The notes: a model not told the origin generated them from the sequence alone. Shown: positions 45,554 to 55,185, numbered from the stretch's first letter. The stretch is DNA of 64,000 nucleotides from Leifsonia tongyongensis (GCF_010686705.1 NZ_JAAGWY010000002.1:1018197-1082196), one strand, 5' to 3'. A program made the numbers and translations.

Positions 45554-46672
45554 TCAGTCGATGTGAGCCATGGAGCGCCATCGAATACCCGCAGCGATGA
45601 ATCCGTCGAGGTCGCCATCGAACACGTTCGACGGGTTGTTGACCTCGAATTCGGTGCGCAGGTCTTTGACCATCTGGTACGGCGCGAGCACGTAGCTGCG
45701 CATCTGGTCGCCCCAGCTCGCGGTGATGACACCCGCGAGCTCCTTCTTCGTCGCCGCCTCCTGCTCACGCTGGAGCAGGAGCAACCGGGACTGGAGCACG
45801 CGCATCGCCGCAGCGCGGTTCTGGATCTGGCTCTTCTCGTTCTGGCAGCTGACGACGATGCCGGTCGGGAGGTGCGTGATCCGAACGGCCGAGTCGGTCG
45901 TGTTCACGGACTGGCCGCCGGGGCCCGACGAACGGAACACGTCGACGCGGATGTCGTTGTCGGGGATCTCTATCGACTCGGTCTGCTCGATCAGGGGAAC
46001 GACTTCGACGGCGGCGAAGCTCGTCTGCCGCTTTCCCGCGGAGTTGAATGGGCTCATGCGCACGAGGCGGTGCGTGCCCGCCTCGACCGACAGGGTGCCG
46101 AAGGCATACGGCGCGTCGACCTCGAAAGTCGCGGACTTGATGCCCGCCTCTTCGGCGTAGCTGGTGTCGAGAACGGTCGTCGGGTAGTTGTGGTGTTCGG
46201 CCCACCGCAGGTACATCCTCAGCAGCATCTCCGCGAAGTCGGCAGCATCGACTCCCCCGGCTCCAGCACGGATGGTGACCACGGCCGCGCGAGGATCGTA
46301 CTCGCCGCTCAGCAGGGTCTGCACTTCGAGTTCACCGAGCGTCTTCTGCAGCGACTCGAGTTCGGCCCGCGCTTCGTTCGCGGACTCTTCGTCGCCCTCG
46401 CCGTCCGTTGCAAGCTCGACCAGGACCTCCAGGTCGTCGAGGCGCCGCTCGATGCTGGTGATGCGCGCGAGCTCGGTCTGGCGGTGGCTCAGAGCACTGG
46501 TGATCTTCTGTGCACGCTCGGTGTCGTCCCACAGGTCGGGCACACCCGCTTCTGCGCTGAGGCGGGCGATCTCCTCGGTGAGCCTGTCGACATCGACGAC
46601 GGCCCGGATGTCACCGAAGGTGGAGCGCAGCTCGGCGATCTGCTGCGTGAGATCAAGTTCAATCATGGCCAT
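45554..46672 (-). CDS. prfB: Peptide chain release factor 2
   Basis: Terminates translation at UGA and UAA. The 372 residues show the stop-recognition motif SPF in [16 protein letters not shown] and the catalytic GGQ in [17 protein letters not shown]. The gene is one continuous frame with no programmed frameshift. It is upstream of ftsE, with a GCTGC/GCAGC stem in the gap at 45515-45528. Confidence 0.97.
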   Translation of the reverse strand: MAMIELDLTQQIAELRSTFGDIRAVVDVDRLTEEIARLSAEAGVPDLWDDTERAQKITSALSHRQTELARITSIERRLDDLEVLVELATDGEGDEESANEARAELESLQKTLGELEVQTLLSGEYDPRAAVVTIRAGAGGVDAADFAEMLLRMYLRWAEHHNYPTTVLDTSYAEEAGIKSATFEVDAPYAFGTLSVEAGTHRLVRMSPFNSAGKRQTSFAAVEVVPLIEQTESIEIPDNDIRVDVFRSSGPGGQSVNTTDSAVRITHLPTGIVVSCQNEKSQIQNRAAAMRVLQSRLLLLQREQEAATKKELAGVITASWGDQMRSYVLAPYQMVKDLRTEFEVNNPSNVFDGDLDGFIAAGIRWRSMAHID

Positions 46673-46742
46673 CCCAGCCTACCGTTCTGAGTTCATGCCC
46701 CGTCCCGGACCACCACCTGAGGTCGTTGTAGTGTGATAATCA

Positions 46743-48014
46743 ATGACTTCCGAAGAGCGCGCCTTCAGTTTCCGTTCGGTCGCGCTGGCCGCTTTTCTCC
46801 CGACTCTGCTCTTCTCCGTGGGCGAGGGCGCGATCATTCCGATCATCCCCATCGCCGCCAACAATCTAGGAGCGAGCCTCGCCCTGGCTGGCTTCATCGC
46901 GTCGATGATCATGGTGGGCGAACTCGTCGGCGACATTCCGAGCGGATGGGTCGTCAGCCGCTTCGGCGAGCGCACATCGATGATCTGGGCGGCTGTTCTC
47001 GCGATCGCCGGTGTGATCGTGTGTCTCGTCGCCCCCAACCCGCTCGTCCTGACGATCGGGATCTTCGTCGTCGGTCTCGCGACGGCGGTCTTCGCACTGG
47101 CGCGCCACGCCTTCATGACGTCGTATGTACCGGTGCGATACCGGGCGCGGGCGCTGTCGACTTTGGGCGGCATCTTCCGGGCCGGATGGTTCGTGGGACC
47201 GCTGATCGCGTCGGTCGTCATCCAGGTGACCGGCAGCACCCAGTCCGTCTTCTGGATCTTCATCGTGAGCTGCCTGGGCTCCGTGATCGTCCTGATCGCC
47301 CTCCCCGACCCCGAGAAGATGTTCGGTGCGCCCCCGACGGAGGTCGGCTCCGACGGGGTCAGACGCAGCGAAGGCGAAGAGGAGGCGGCGGAGCGCACCC
47401 AGGGGTTGTTCCGCACCATCTGGTCCTATCGCGGCGTTCTTGCCCGGATGGGCACCGGAGTCGCACTGATCGGCGCACTCCGTTCGGCGCGCACCGTCCT
47501 CATGCCGCTGTGGGCGGTCAGTATCGGGATCAGCGAGAGCAACACAGCTCTCATCATCGGGATCGCGGGCGCGATCGACTTCGCCCTGTTCTATTCGAGC
47601 GGCCAGATCATGGACCGCTTCGGCAGGATGTGGAGTGCGATCCCCTCGATGACCGGTCTCGGTCTCGGATTCATCGTTCTCGCATTCACCCACGATCTCC
47701 CGACGAATGTGGGCTGGTACATCGCGGTGTCGATGTTCCTTTCCGTGGCGAACGGTGTCGGCAGCGGCATCATCATGACCCTGGGCGCCGACCTCGCCCC
47801 AAAGGAGCAGCCCGCACCGTTCCTCGGAGCGTGGCGGTTCTCCGGCGATGCGGGATCCGCGATCGCACCGCTCGTCGTGTCGCTCCTGACGGCCGTGGTC
47901 TCGATCGCGTTCGCGAGCGGAGTGCTGGGGATCGTGGGCGTGGCCGGAGCCGTGATGCTCTCGCGGTTCATCCCCCGTTACGTGCCGCGGCGCCCACGCG
48001 CGACTCCCGAATAG
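46743..48014 (+). CDS. MFS transporter
   Basis: A 423-residue major facilitator with 12 spans. The first half has the loop motif GDIPSGWVVSRFGERTSM and the 8-9 loop shows GQIMDRFGRMWSAIPSM. The central loop is charged (RRSEGEEEAAERTQ). Probably a drug or metabolite exporter; substrate unknown. TAGTGT eight bases before the ATG may give a leaderless message. The 3' end is duplicated (see repeat). Confidence 0.87.
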   Translation: MTSEERAFSFRSVALAAFLPTLLFSVGEGAIIPIIPIAANNLGASLALAGFIASMIMVGELVGDIPSGWVVSRFGERTSMIWAAVLAIAGVIVCLVAPNPLVLTIGIFVVGLATAVFALARHAFMTSYVPVRYRARALSTLGGIFRAGWFVGPLIASVVIQVTGSTQSVFWIFIVSCLGSVIVLIALPDPEKMFGAPPTEVGSDGVRRSEGEEEAAERTQGLFRTIWSYRGVLARMGTGVALIGALRSARTVLMPLWAVSIGISESNTALIIGIAGAIDFALFYSSGQIMDRFGRMWSAIPSMTGLGLGFIVLAFTHDLPTNVGWYIAVSMFLSVANGVGSGIIMTLGADLAPKEQPAPFLGAWRFSGDAGSAIAPLVVSLLTAVVSIAFASGVLGIVGVAGAVMLSRFIPRYVPRRPRATPE

Positions 48015-48036
48015 CCCACGCGCGACTCCCGAATAG
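47993..48036. repeat. 22-bp perfect tandem duplication ending at a stop codon
   Basis: Copies at 47993-48014 and 48015-48036 are identical. The first ends exactly with the TAG stop of the MFS gene, so the last six codons and stop are copied into the intergenic DNA. Confidence 0.95.
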
Positions 48037-48111
48037 TCTGGGCTGGAATAGGCGCGCAGGTGCGCCGGTTGTGATGCATGCAAACGCATACACAGAGACG
48101 GGATCGCGATC

Positions 48112-49146
48112 ATGGCCACACTCGAACTCGGCATCGACACCTTCGGCGACGTCACCGAGGATGCCGACGGACGACCACTCAGCTACGGGCAGGTCCTGCG
48201 CAATGTGGTCGAGGAGGGGGTGCTCGCCGACCAGGTCGGGCTCGACTTCATCGGCATCGGAGAGCACCACCGCAAGGATTTCGCCGTCTCCGCTCCCGAG
48301 ATCGTCCTCGGCGCCATCGCAGGGCGCACCACGAACATCCACCTCGGCACCGCCGTCACCGTGCTCAGTTCGGACGACCCCGTGCGCGTCTTCGAACGAT
48401 TCGCGACACTCGACGGCGTCTCCGGCGGGCGCGCGGAAGTGATCCTGGGCCGCGGGTCGTTCATCGAATCCTTCCCGCTGTTCGGCTTCGACCTGACCCA
48501 GTACGAGGAACTGTTCGAAGAGAAGCTCAACCTCTTCGCCGAGCTCCTGAAGGAGGAACCCGTCACGTGGACGGGCGGACTGCGGGCATCCCTCGAGAAC
48601 CAGAGCGTCTACCCCAAACTCGACAACGGCCCGCTGAAGACCTGGGTCGGCGTCGGCGGCAGCCCTGAGTCGGTCGTTCGTGCGGCGCACTACGGCCTCC
48701 CCCTCATGCTCGCCATCATCGGAGGCGGGCCGATGCGGTTCCAGCCGCTCACTGAGTTGTACAGGCGCGCGCTCGAACAGTTCGGCAAGGATACGGACCT
48801 GCCGATCGGGGTGCACTCCCCCGGATTCATCGCCGAGACCGACGAAGAGGCCAAGGAGATCCTCTGGCCGCACTACGAGACGATGACCAACCGGATCGGA
48901 CGGGAGCGCGGCTGGCCGCCGGCGACACGAGCGCGCTTCGAACACGAGGCCGGCGAGGACGGCGCGCTGGTCGTCGGCTCCCCCGAGACGGTCGCCCGCA
49001 AGATCGCGTACGCGGCCAAGGGACTCGGCCTGTCGCGATTCGACCTGAAGATCAGCAACGGCACCCTCGGCCACGACCACCTGATGAAGGCGATCGAGCT
49101 GTACGGCACGCAGGTGAGGCCTCTCGTCGAGGACCAACTCGCCTGA
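48112..49146 (+). CDS. LLM-class flavin-dependent oxidoreductase
   Basis: A 344-residue luciferase-like monooxygenase (TIM barrel, FMN or F420 cofactor). Motifs include VGLDFIGIGEHHRKDF, IHLGTAVTVLSSDDPVRVFE, RAEVILGRGSFIESFPLFG and VGVGGSPESVVRAA. This is close to the group 1 LLM proteins of unknown substrate. It is followed directly by a GGTAAC palindrome and tRNA-Leu. Confidence 0.9.
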   Translation: MATLELGIDTFGDVTEDADGRPLSYGQVLRNVVEEGVLADQVGLDFIGIGEHHRKDFAVSAPEIVLGAIAGRTTNIHLGTAVTVLSSDDPVRVFERFATLDGVSGGRAEVILGRGSFIESFPLFGFDLTQYEELFEEKLNLFAELLKEEPVTWTGGLRASLENQSVYPKLDNGPLKTWVGVGGSPESVVRAAHYGLPLMLAIIGGGPMRFQPLTELYRRALEQFGKDTDLPIGVHSPGFIAETDEEAKEILWPHYETMTNRIGRERGWPPATRARFEHEAGEDGALVVGSPETVARKIAYAAKGLGLSRFDLKISNGTLGHDHLMKAIELYGTQVRPLVEDQLA

Positions 49147-49149
49147 CAC

Positions 49150-49163
49150 GGTAACCTGTTACC
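49150..49163. promoter_or_regulatory. GGTAAC-CT-GTTACC palindrome before tRNA-Leu
   Basis: A perfect 6-bp inverted repeat four bases after the LLM stop and seven bases before the tRNA. It may act as a gene end or contain the tRNA -10 (TAACCT). Confidence 0.35.
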
Positions 49164-49169
49164 GCGCCA

Positions 49170-49251
49170 GCGGGAGTGGTGAAATTGGCAGACACGCAGG
49201 ATTTAGGTTCCTGTGCTTTCGAGCGTGAGGGTTCAAGTCCCTTCTCCCGCA
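49170..49251 (+). tRNA. tRNA-Leu (anticodon TAG)
   Basis: Class II tRNA with the acceptor GCGGGAG/CTCCCGC, anticodon loop TTTAGGT between CAGGA and TCCTG, a variable arm (TGCTTTCGAGCG) and T-arm GTTCAAGTCC. CCA is not encoded. The 3' half is duplicated immediately downstream. Confidence 0.95.
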
Positions 49252-49292
49252 CTTTCCAGACTCCGAGGGTTCACGTCCCTTCTCCCGCACTT
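49227..49292 (+). repeat. Duplicated 3' end of tRNA-Leu
   Basis: A 28-bp segment of the tRNA 3' half (49227-49254) recurs at 49265-49292 with one mismatch (A to C in the T-loop). With adjoining bases the duplicated unit is about 38 bp. It looks like either a tandem duplication or a tRNA-type attachment site left by an integrated element. Confidence 0.85.
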
Positions 49293-49577
49293 ACAGACCT
49301 GGACGGGCGACGCGCTCACCGCGGTGTTCGTAAAACAGGAGTTTGAGCGGCGGATGCGGCCGCATGGCGCACAATCGCGACAAAACCCCTGGTCGGATGC
49401 CCGTCCACGGCATCACGGCGCCCAGACTTCCTGAATTACGAACAATGGGCGGCCATCGGGGGCTCAATGAGACCTCAGGATGATCTTTCGGGTGGCGCAT
49501 AGCGTTCGCATCGATTCCGCAGGCGGCCGCAGCTAAACTCTGAGCATTCCTTCGACCCGAGAATCACCTGGAGAATT
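49293..49577. other. Intergenic region with an inverted-repeat-bounded element
   Basis: 285 bp without a gene. 49326-49443 is bounded by 15-bp inverted repeats, with a palindrome ATGCGGCCGCAT at 49354-49365. GGAGA six bases before GTG 49578 is the dedA ribosome binding site. No integrase or transposase fragment is visible. Confidence 0.6.
49326..49443. repeat. 118-bp segment bounded by inverted repeats, possible MITE
   Basis: GTTCGTAAAACAGGA (49326-49340) and the reverse complement of 49429-49443 agree at 13 of 15 positions. The segment could fold as a long hairpin or be a small non-autonomous element. Flanking target-site duplications are not obvious. Confidence 0.45.
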
Positions 49578-50321
49578 GTGATCCATCACGCCGCACTCAT
49601 TCCGTGGCTCGACCCGAACGTGATCATCCACTCGGCCGGACCGTGGGCACTCCTGGTGGTGTGCGGGATCATCTTCGCTGAGACGGGACTGCTCGTCGGG
49701 TTCCTGCTCCCCGGCGACACCCTGCTGGTCATCTCCGGTCTCCTCACCCACACGTCTTTCGTGTTCGGTCTCGACATCTGGTGGGTCGGGCTCGCCATCG
49801 CCGTCGGAGCATTCCTGGGCGGTGAGGTCGGCTATCTGATCGGCCACAAGTTCGGGCCGAGCGTCTTCGAACGCAAAGAGACCGGACTGTTCAGCATGGA
49901 GAACGTGCGGCGCACGAACAAGTTCTTCGAGCGCTTCGGCGCACTGGCGGTCATCCTCGCCCGCTTCGTCCCGATCGTGCGCACCTTCGCGCCGGTCGCC
50001 GCCGGCGTCGGCCACATGAACTACAAGAAGTACTCGCTGTACAACGCGATCGGCGCGCTCATCTGGGGCGCCGGCCTCACGTACTTCGGATTCGTACTGG
50101 GCTACATCCCGCCGGTCGCCGACTTCGTGCAGAAGTACATCGACCTCATCCTGCTGGGCGCGGTCGTCGTCACCCTGGTGCCGACGCTGTACCACTACAT
50201 CCAGTCGACGCGGAAGGCCAGGAAGGCGGCCATCGCACGCGGCGCCGAAGCAGCGCTGCCGACGGACGCCGAGGTCGCGCTCGACCCGAGCGTGTTCCAG
50301 CGGAAGCCCTCCGAACTCTGA
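49578..50321 (+). CDS. DedA-family membrane protein
   Basis: A 247-residue DedA/SNARE-associated protein. The conserved parts are FAETGLLVGFLLPGDTLLVI, GEVGYLIGHKFGP, then FERFGALAVILARFVPIVRT with the essential Arg residues, and GVGHMNYKKYSLYNAIGALIW. Relatives act in undecaprenyl phosphate or phospholipid flipping and membrane energy homeostasis. GTG start with GGAGA six bases upstream. Confidence 0.92.
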   Translation: MIHHAALIPWLDPNVIIHSAGPWALLVVCGIIFAETGLLVGFLLPGDTLLVISGLLTHTSFVFGLDIWWVGLAIAVGAFLGGEVGYLIGHKFGPSVFERKETGLFSMENVRRTNKFFERFGALAVILARFVPIVRTFAPVAAGVGHMNYKKYSLYNAIGALIWGAGLTYFGFVLGYIPPVADFVQKYIDLILLGAVVVTLVPTLYHYIQSTRKARKAAIARGAEAALPTDAEVALDPSVFQRKPSEL

Positions 50322-50345
50322 CCCGTAACGAACTCTGACCCGTCA
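50312..50345. repeat. 17-bp tandem duplication over the dedA stop
   Basis: Two 17-bp units (50312-50328 and 50329-50345) match at 16 of 17 positions. The first contains the dedA TGA stop, and the second ends at the convergent gene's stop codon. Confidence 0.92.
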
Positions 50346-51248
50346 CCGGTGCAGTTCGTCCTCGTGGGCGGCGTGCTCGGCCGGCTCCAGCTGGAAGGTC
50401 GAGTGCTCGACGTCGAAGTGTTTCGACAAGCATCCCGACAACTCATCCAGGAGTGCGCCGGTCGAACCCGACCGGAACACCTGCGCCTCCACGACGACAT
50501 GCGCAGTGAATACCGGCGCACCGGAGGTGATGGCCCAGACGTGCACATCGTGCACATCCACGACGCCCGCCGTCCCGAGGATGTGTTCGCGGATCTGCGC
50601 GACATCGGTGTCCGCTGGAGCCGACTCGCTGAGCACGCGCACGACGTCTCTGAGCAGCACGAACGCACGCGGAAGGATCATCGCGGCGATCGCCAGCGAC
50701 GCGATGGCGTCCGCCGCGACGAACCCGGTCAGCATGATCACGATCGCAGCGACGATGACCAGGAACGACCCGACCAGGTCTCCGAAGACCTCGAGGTAGG
50801 CTCCGCGCATGTTGATCGAGTGGCCTGCTCCCGGTCGCAGGACTAGGAGTGCCACGGCGTTCGCGACGAGACCGATGACGGCGACGACCAGCATCGGCGT
50901 GCTCTGAACGTCGGGCTGCCCCGCCTCGACAAGGCGGGTGATCGCGCCGACCGTCACGAAGACGGCGACGACGACGAGGATCAGACCGTTGATCAGCGCG
51001 CCGAAGACTTCCGCCCGCTGGTAGCCGAAGGTCTGCCGATCGGTTGGCGGGCGGGCCGCGACGATGGTCGCCATGAGCGCGATGATCAGTCCGGTGACGT
51101 CGCTGAGCATGTGCCCGGCGTCGGCCAGCAGGGCAAGCGAGCCGCTGATCCATGCCCCGACGGCCTCGACGACCAGCACGCATCCCACGATCCCGATCGC
51201 GATCAGGAGCCGGTTGCGGTTGGCCGCGTGGCCGTGGTTATGAGTCAT
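50343..51248 (-). CDS. Cation diffusion facilitator (Zn/Co/Cd exporter)
   Basis: A 301-residue CDF protein with six spans, including the metal-binding pairs HMLSDVTGLIIALM in span 2 and FGDLVGSFLVIVAAIVIMLTG in span 5, and a His-rich N-terminus MTHNHGHAANRN. The cytosolic C-terminal domain contains VDVHDVHVWAI and HVVVEAQVF. Probably exports Zn2+ by proton exchange; the exact metal is not certain. Confidence 0.92.
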   Translation of the reverse strand: MTHNHGHAANRNRLLIAIGIVGCVLVVEAVGAWISGSLALLADAGHMLSDVTGLIIALMATIVAARPPTDRQTFGYQRAEVFGALINGLILVVVAVFVTVGAITRLVEAGQPDVQSTPMLVVAVIGLVANAVALLVLRPGAGHSINMRGAYLEVFGDLVGSFLVIVAAIVIMLTGFVAADAIASLAIAAMILPRAFVLLRDVVRVLSESAPADTDVAQIREHILGTAGVVDVHDVHVWAITSGAPVFTAHVVVEAQVFRSGSTGALLDELSGCLSKHFDVEHSTFQLEPAEHAAHEDELHR

Positions 51249-51319
51249 CGTGATTCAACGGTAGGCGTGCCGCGCACGGCTCGCCAGTCGCGCGGCGCAG
51301 TTGGGAATGAGTGCCGTTC

Positions 51320-51919
51320 TCAACGTCGGTTCGCGAGAGCGCGTACGGCGGGAACCAGCTTCTCGAACGCCCTCGCGCGGTGACTTTCGGCGTTCTTCAC
51401 GGCCGGGTCGAGCTCTGCGGCGGTGACGTCGTGCCCGTCAGGCACGAAGATCGGATCGTATCCGAACCCGTGCTCGCCGCTCTCGGCTGTGGCGAGCTCA
51501 CCCGGCCACACGCCCTCGACGACCGTCTCCTCACCCGAAGGCAGGACGAGCGCGATCGTCGCTGTGAAGTGGGCACGGCGTTTGCCGTCGCCGAGATCGG
51601 ACAGCTGGTCGAGCAGCAGTCTCCTGTTCGCCGCGGCATCGCCATGCCGGCCCGCCCAACGCGCCGAGAAGATGCCGGGCGCGCCACCCATCACGTCGAC
51701 GCAGATGCCCGAATCGTCAGCGAGCGCAGGCAGGCCCGTGTGCGCCGCGGCGGCGCGCGCCTTGATGAGTGCGTTCTCTGCGAAGGTGACGCCGTCCTCG
51801 ACCGGCTCCGCGCCGTCGTAGGCGACGATCTCGAGCTCGGGGGCGGATGCGCCCAGGATGTGCTGGAACTCCTCGACCTTGTGCGCGTTGTGGGTCGCGA
51901 GGACCAGGCGCACGGTCAC
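51320..51919 (-). CDS. rdgB: Non-canonical purine NTP pyrophosphatase (RdgB/HAM1)
   Basis: Removes dITP and XTP from the nucleotide pool. The 199-residue protein has the substrate motif [52 protein letters not shown] (split here only for length: residues about 73-97) and a [10 protein letters not shown] motif. GTG 51919 overlaps the rph stop as GTGA. Confidence 0.95.
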   Translation of the reverse strand: MTVRLVLATHNAHKVEEFQHILGASAPELEIVAYDGAEPVEDGVTFAENALIKARAAAAHTGLPALADDSGICVDVMGGAPGIFSARWAGRHGDAAANRRLLLDQLSDLGDGKRRAHFTATIALVLPSGEETVVEGVWPGELATAESGEHGFGYDPIFVPDGHDVTAAELDPAVKNAESHRARAFEKLVPAVRALANRR

Positions 51920-52656
51920 CTCGCGGCCGCGATCGCCGCGGCCTGGATGCCGGCGAGCGTGGTGGTGCCCTGGAGTGCGAGATCGAGCAGCGAGTTCAGT
52001 TCGTTGCGGTCGAACGGTGCGCCTTCGGCCGTCCCCTGGACCTCGACGAAGAGTCCGCGTCCCGTGACGACCACGTTCATGTCGGTCTCGGCGCGGACAT
52101 CTTCCACATACGCGAGGTCGAGCATCGGCGCACCGTCGATGATGCCGACGGAGACCGCGGAGACCGAGTCGATGAGAGGAGTGGCCTTCTGCGCGATGAA
52201 ACGGTGCTCGCGGCCCCACTCGAGCGCGTCGGCCAGGGCGACGTAGGCACCGGTGATCGCGGCAGTGCGGGTTCCGCCGTCGGCCTGGAGCACGTCGCAG
52301 TCCAGCACGATCGTGTTCTCGCCCAGCGCCTTCATGTCGACGACGGCGCGCAGGCTCCGGCCGATCAGCCGGCTGATCTCGTGGGTGCGCCCGCCTATCC
52401 GCCCCTTGACCGACTCGCGGTCCATGCGGTCGTTCGTCGAGCGAGGAAGCATCGCGTATTCGGCGGTGACCCAGCCTTTGCCTTTGCCCGCCATCCACCG
52501 GGGGACGCCGTTGGTGAACGATGCGGTGCAGAGCACGCGTGTGTCGCCGAACGAGATGAGTGCGGATCCTTCTGCCTGGCGGCTCCACCCGCGTTCGACG
52601 GTGATCGGGCGCAGCTGGTCGGTGGTGCGCCCGTCGGCGCGGATGATTTCGTTCAC
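51916..52656 (-). CDS. rph: Ribonuclease PH
   Basis: Phosphorolytic 3'-5' exoribonuclease that trims tRNA precursors. The 246 residues are full length, with [20 protein letters not shown] near the start, [13 protein letters not shown], the phosphate-site region [20 protein letters not shown] and [20 protein letters not shown]. It sits four bases from murI and overlaps rdgB. Confidence 0.97.
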   Translation of the reverse strand: MNEIIRADGRTTDQLRPITVERGWSRQAEGSALISFGDTRVLCTASFTNGVPRWMAGKGKGWVTAEYAMLPRSTNDRMDRESVKGRIGGRTHEISRLIGRSLRAVVDMKALGENTIVLDCDVLQADGGTRTAAITGAYVALADALEWGREHRFIAQKATPLIDSVSAVSVGIIDGAPMLDLAYVEDVRAETDMNVVVTGRGLFVEVQGTAEGAPFDRNELNSLLDLALQGTTTLAGIQAAAIAAAR

Positions 52657-52660
52657 CGGG

Positions 52661-53509
52661 TCAGACTATCTTCCCGTCGGAGTGCGCGGCGATCGCTCCG
52701 AGGTCGATGGTGCCGGTGCGCACCAGGTCGACGCTGGCGACCTCGGCCCCCATGAACCGATGCGCCAGCCGCATGAAATCGCCTGCATCGGCCCCGGTCG
52801 CTTCGTAGCGGATGCTCGGCGCGCCGGGCGCCGTCCGCTCCAGCCCCTGGCCGACGAGCACCCGGTAGACATCGTTCGCCGTCTCCGTGTCACTGGAGAC
52901 CAAGGTCACGCCTTCGCCCATGACGTAGGAGATCGCACCTTTGAGGAACGGATAGTGGGTGCATCCGAGCACGAGAGTGTCGACCTGCGCGTCCCGCAGC
53001 GGCTGCAGGTATTCGGCCGTGACCGCAAGGAGTTCGGCGCCGCTGGTCACCCCCGCTTCGACGAATTCCACGAACCGCGGGCACGCCTGGCTGAAGAGTT
53101 CGAGGTCGGGCGCCGCGGCGAACGCATCCTCGTACGCGCGGGAATTAATGGTCCCGACGGTTCCGATCACGCCGACACGCCCCGTCTTCGTCGCGGCGAC
53201 CGCTCGTCGAACGGCGGGCTGGATCACCTCGACGACCGGCACGTCGTACCGTTCCCGCGCGTCGCGCAACATGGCCGACGACGCCGTGTTGCAGGCGATC
53301 ACGAGGAGTTTCACGCCCTGCTCGACGAGGAAGTCGAGGACCTCGAGCGAGTAGCGGCGCACATCGGCGATCGGCTTCGGCCCGTACGGCGAGTGGGCGG
53401 TGTCGCCGACGTAGAGGATCGACTCCCCCGGCAGCTGGTCGCGAACAGCACGTGCGACGGTGAGGCCGCCAACACCCGAGTCGAAGATTCCAATCGGCGC
53501 ATCGGTCAC
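52661..53509 (-). CDS. murI: Glutamate racemase
   Basis: Makes D-glutamate for peptidoglycan. The 282-residue protein has the two catalytic cysteines in [11 protein letters not shown] and [12 protein letters not shown], and the N-terminal [20 protein letters not shown] 53509 is favoured because homology begins four residues later; TAGGCT lies eight bases upstream. The frame stays open a little further but overlaps the pncB promoter. Confidence 0.95.
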   Translation of the reverse strand: MTDAPIGIFDSGVGGLTVARAVRDQLPGESILYVGDTAHSPYGPKPIADVRRYSLEVLDFLVEQGVKLLVIACNTASSAMLRDARERYDVPVVEVIQPAVRRAVAATKTGRVGVIGTVGTINSRAYEDAFAAAPDLELFSQACPRFVEFVEAGVTSGAELLAVTAEYLQPLRDAQVDTLVLGCTHYPFLKGAISYVMGEGVTLVSSDTETANDVYRVLVGQGLERTAPGAPSIRYEATGADAGDFMRLAHRFMGAEVASVDLVRTGTIDLGAIAAHSDGKIV

Positions 53510-53517
53510 AAGAAGCC

Positions 53518-53547
53518 AGCCTATAACTTCGGCCGGATCGCTAGGCT
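53518..53547. promoter_or_regulatory. Divergent -10 boxes for murI and pncB
   Basis: Minus-strand TAGGCT (53518-53523) lies eight bases before the murI GTG. Plus-strand TAGGCT (53542-53547) lies six bases before the pncB GTG. Both messages should be leaderless or nearly so. Confidence 0.5.
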
Positions 53548-53553
53548 TGCCCC

Positions 53554-54864
53554 GTGTCCGGTTCATCCGCCCTCCTCACCGACCGTTATGAACTCACGAT
53601 GCTGGATGCCGCGCTCCTCGCGGGAACCCACGATCGCGAGTGCGTGTTCGAGGCCTTCACCCGTCACCTCCCACCCGGTCGCCGGTATGGGATCGTCGGC
53701 GGCACCGGCCGCCTCATCGAGTTGATCGAGCAGTTCCGGTTCGGGGACGAAGAGCTCGAGTGGCTCCGGAGCGCCCACGTCGTGCGGGATGCGACGATCG
53801 ACTGGCTCGCCGACTATCGCTTCTCGGGGTCGATCAGCGGCTACCGCGAAGGCGAGGTGTATTTTCCCGGGTCACCCTTCCTCGTCGTCGATGCGCCGTT
53901 CGCTGAAGGGGTGATCCTCGAGACGCTGATCCTCAGTGTGTTCAACTTCGACTCGGCGGTGGCCAGTGCGGCCGCACGGATGGTGACGGCAGCGGTCGGC
54001 CGGCCGATCGCCGAGATGGGTTCCCGGCGCGCGAACGAGCGCGGGGCTGTGGCGGCAGCGCGCGCCGCCTTCATCGCGGGCTTCAGTGCGACGTCGAACC
54101 TCGAGGCAGGGCGCACCTGGGGCGTGCCGACGATGGGTACGGCAGCCCATGCGTTCACCCTGCTCCACGACTCGGAGGAGGACGCCTTCCGCGCGCAGGT
54201 CGAAGCGCTCGGCGCAGGCACGACGCTCCTGGTCGACACGTTCGACGTCGAGCGCGCCATCGAGCGGGCGGTTCGTATCGCCGGCCCCGAACTCGGCGCG
54301 GTGCGGCTCGACTCCGGCGATCTGCCGTCATTGGTCCGCACGGTGCGCGCCCAGCTGGACTCCCTGGGCGCGACGAAGACGCGCATCACCGTCACGAACG
54401 ACCTGGACGAGTTCACGATCGCAGCACTCGCCGCCTCTCCCGTCGATTCGTACGGAGTCGGCACCGCCGTCGTGACGGGTTCCGGTTTCCCGGCATCGGG
54501 AATGGTGTACAAGCTGGTGGCCCACCGTCCCCGGGGACACGTGGGCGACTGGATCCCGGTGGCCAAGAAGTCGGACGGCAAGGCGAGCGTGGGCGGGCGC
54601 AAACATCCGGTGCGCCGATTGGACGAGTCCGGCCGGGCGGTGGCGGAGGCCATCCACGTGATCGGAGAAGACGACGTCGTGAAGGATCGCGGGCGGGACC
54701 TGCTGGTCCCGCTGATCACCGACGGCGTCGCCGACCGACGGTACCTGGGCGCGGACGGGGTGCGCCTGGCTCGTGAGCACCGCGCTTCGGCCATGGCCGA
54801 ACTCCCCGACCAGGCTTTCCGCCTGGGGCGTGGCGACCCCGTGCTCCCGACGATCTTCGTCTAG
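53554..54864 (+). CDS. pncB: Nicotinate phosphoribosyltransferase
   Basis: Salvages nicotinate to nicotinate mononucleotide for NAD. The 436-residue protein starts [20 protein letters not shown] and has the substrate-binding [17 protein letters not shown], the regulatory His region in [30 protein letters not shown] and [23 protein letters not shown] start with a TAGGCT box six bases upstream. Confidence 0.95.
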   Translation: MSGSSALLTDRYELTMLDAALLAGTHDRECVFEAFTRHLPPGRRYGIVGGTGRLIELIEQFRFGDEELEWLRSAHVVRDATIDWLADYRFSGSISGYREGEVYFPGSPFLVVDAPFAEGVILETLILSVFNFDSAVASAAARMVTAAVGRPIAEMGSRRANERGAVAAARAAFIAGFSATSNLEAGRTWGVPTMGTAAHAFTLLHDSEEDAFRAQVEALGAGTTLLVDTFDVERAIERAVRIAGPELGAVRLDSGDLPSLVRTVRAQLDSLGATKTRITVTNDLDEFTIAALAASPVDSYGVGTAVVTGSGFPASGMVYKLVAHRPRGHVGDWIPVAKKSDGKASVGGRKHPVRRLDESGRAVAEAIHVIGEDDVVKDRGRDLLVPLITDGVADRRYLGADGVRLAREHRASAMAELPDQAFRLGRGDPVLPTIFV

Positions 54865-54865
54865 C

Positions 54866-54884
54866 GGATCGGCGCCTATCCGTC
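54866..54884. terminator. Hairpin between pncB and the DUF3039 gene
   Basis: CGGAT/ATCCG stem around a GC-rich loop in the short gap between convergent genes; could end either transcript. No T-tract. Confidence 0.35.
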
Positions 54885-55160
54885 CTTCATCTGCTCGTAG
54901 ATCTCTTTGCAGGTCGGGCAGATCGGGAACTTCTCCGGGTCGCGCCCAGGAGTCCACATCTTGCCGCAGAGCGCCTTGACCGGCTTGCCCGTCATCGCAG
55001 ACTCGAGGATCTGTTCTTTCTTCACGTAATGCGCGAAGCGTTCGTGATCGCCCGGTTCGATGTTCTCGTGCTGGAGAAGCTCCTGGAGTTCGCGGTCGAG
55101 GGTCGTTGTTCCACCACCGTCGGGGATGCCGCCCGGTTCGGAGATGCTCGCGTCGTACAT
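54876..55160 (-). CDS. DUF3039-family small zinc-ribbon-like protein
   Basis: A 94-residue actinobacterial protein. The C-terminal half has two CxxC-like pairs, KALCGKMWTPGRDPEKFPIC then PTCKEIYEQ, which may bind zinc. The N-terminus is acidic and disordered. Function unknown. It is convergent with pncB, whose terminator-like stem overlaps its stop region. Confidence 0.82.
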   Translation of the reverse strand: MYDASISEPGGIPDGGGTTTLDRELQELLQHENIEPGDHERFAHYVKKEQILESAMTGKPVKALCGKMWTPGRDPEKFPICPTCKEIYEQMKDG

Positions 55161-55185
55161 GGTTCCAGTGTAGGTCGGTCGGTGA

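Noticed and set aside
45554-46672. Programmed +1 frameshift in prfB
   Set aside because: The reading frame is continuous from the start codon, with no internal in-frame TGA near codon 25.
49252-49577. Prophage or genomic island at tRNA-Leu
   Set aside because: Only a duplicated tRNA end and a 118-bp element are present; no integrase, transposase or phage gene is visible in the window.
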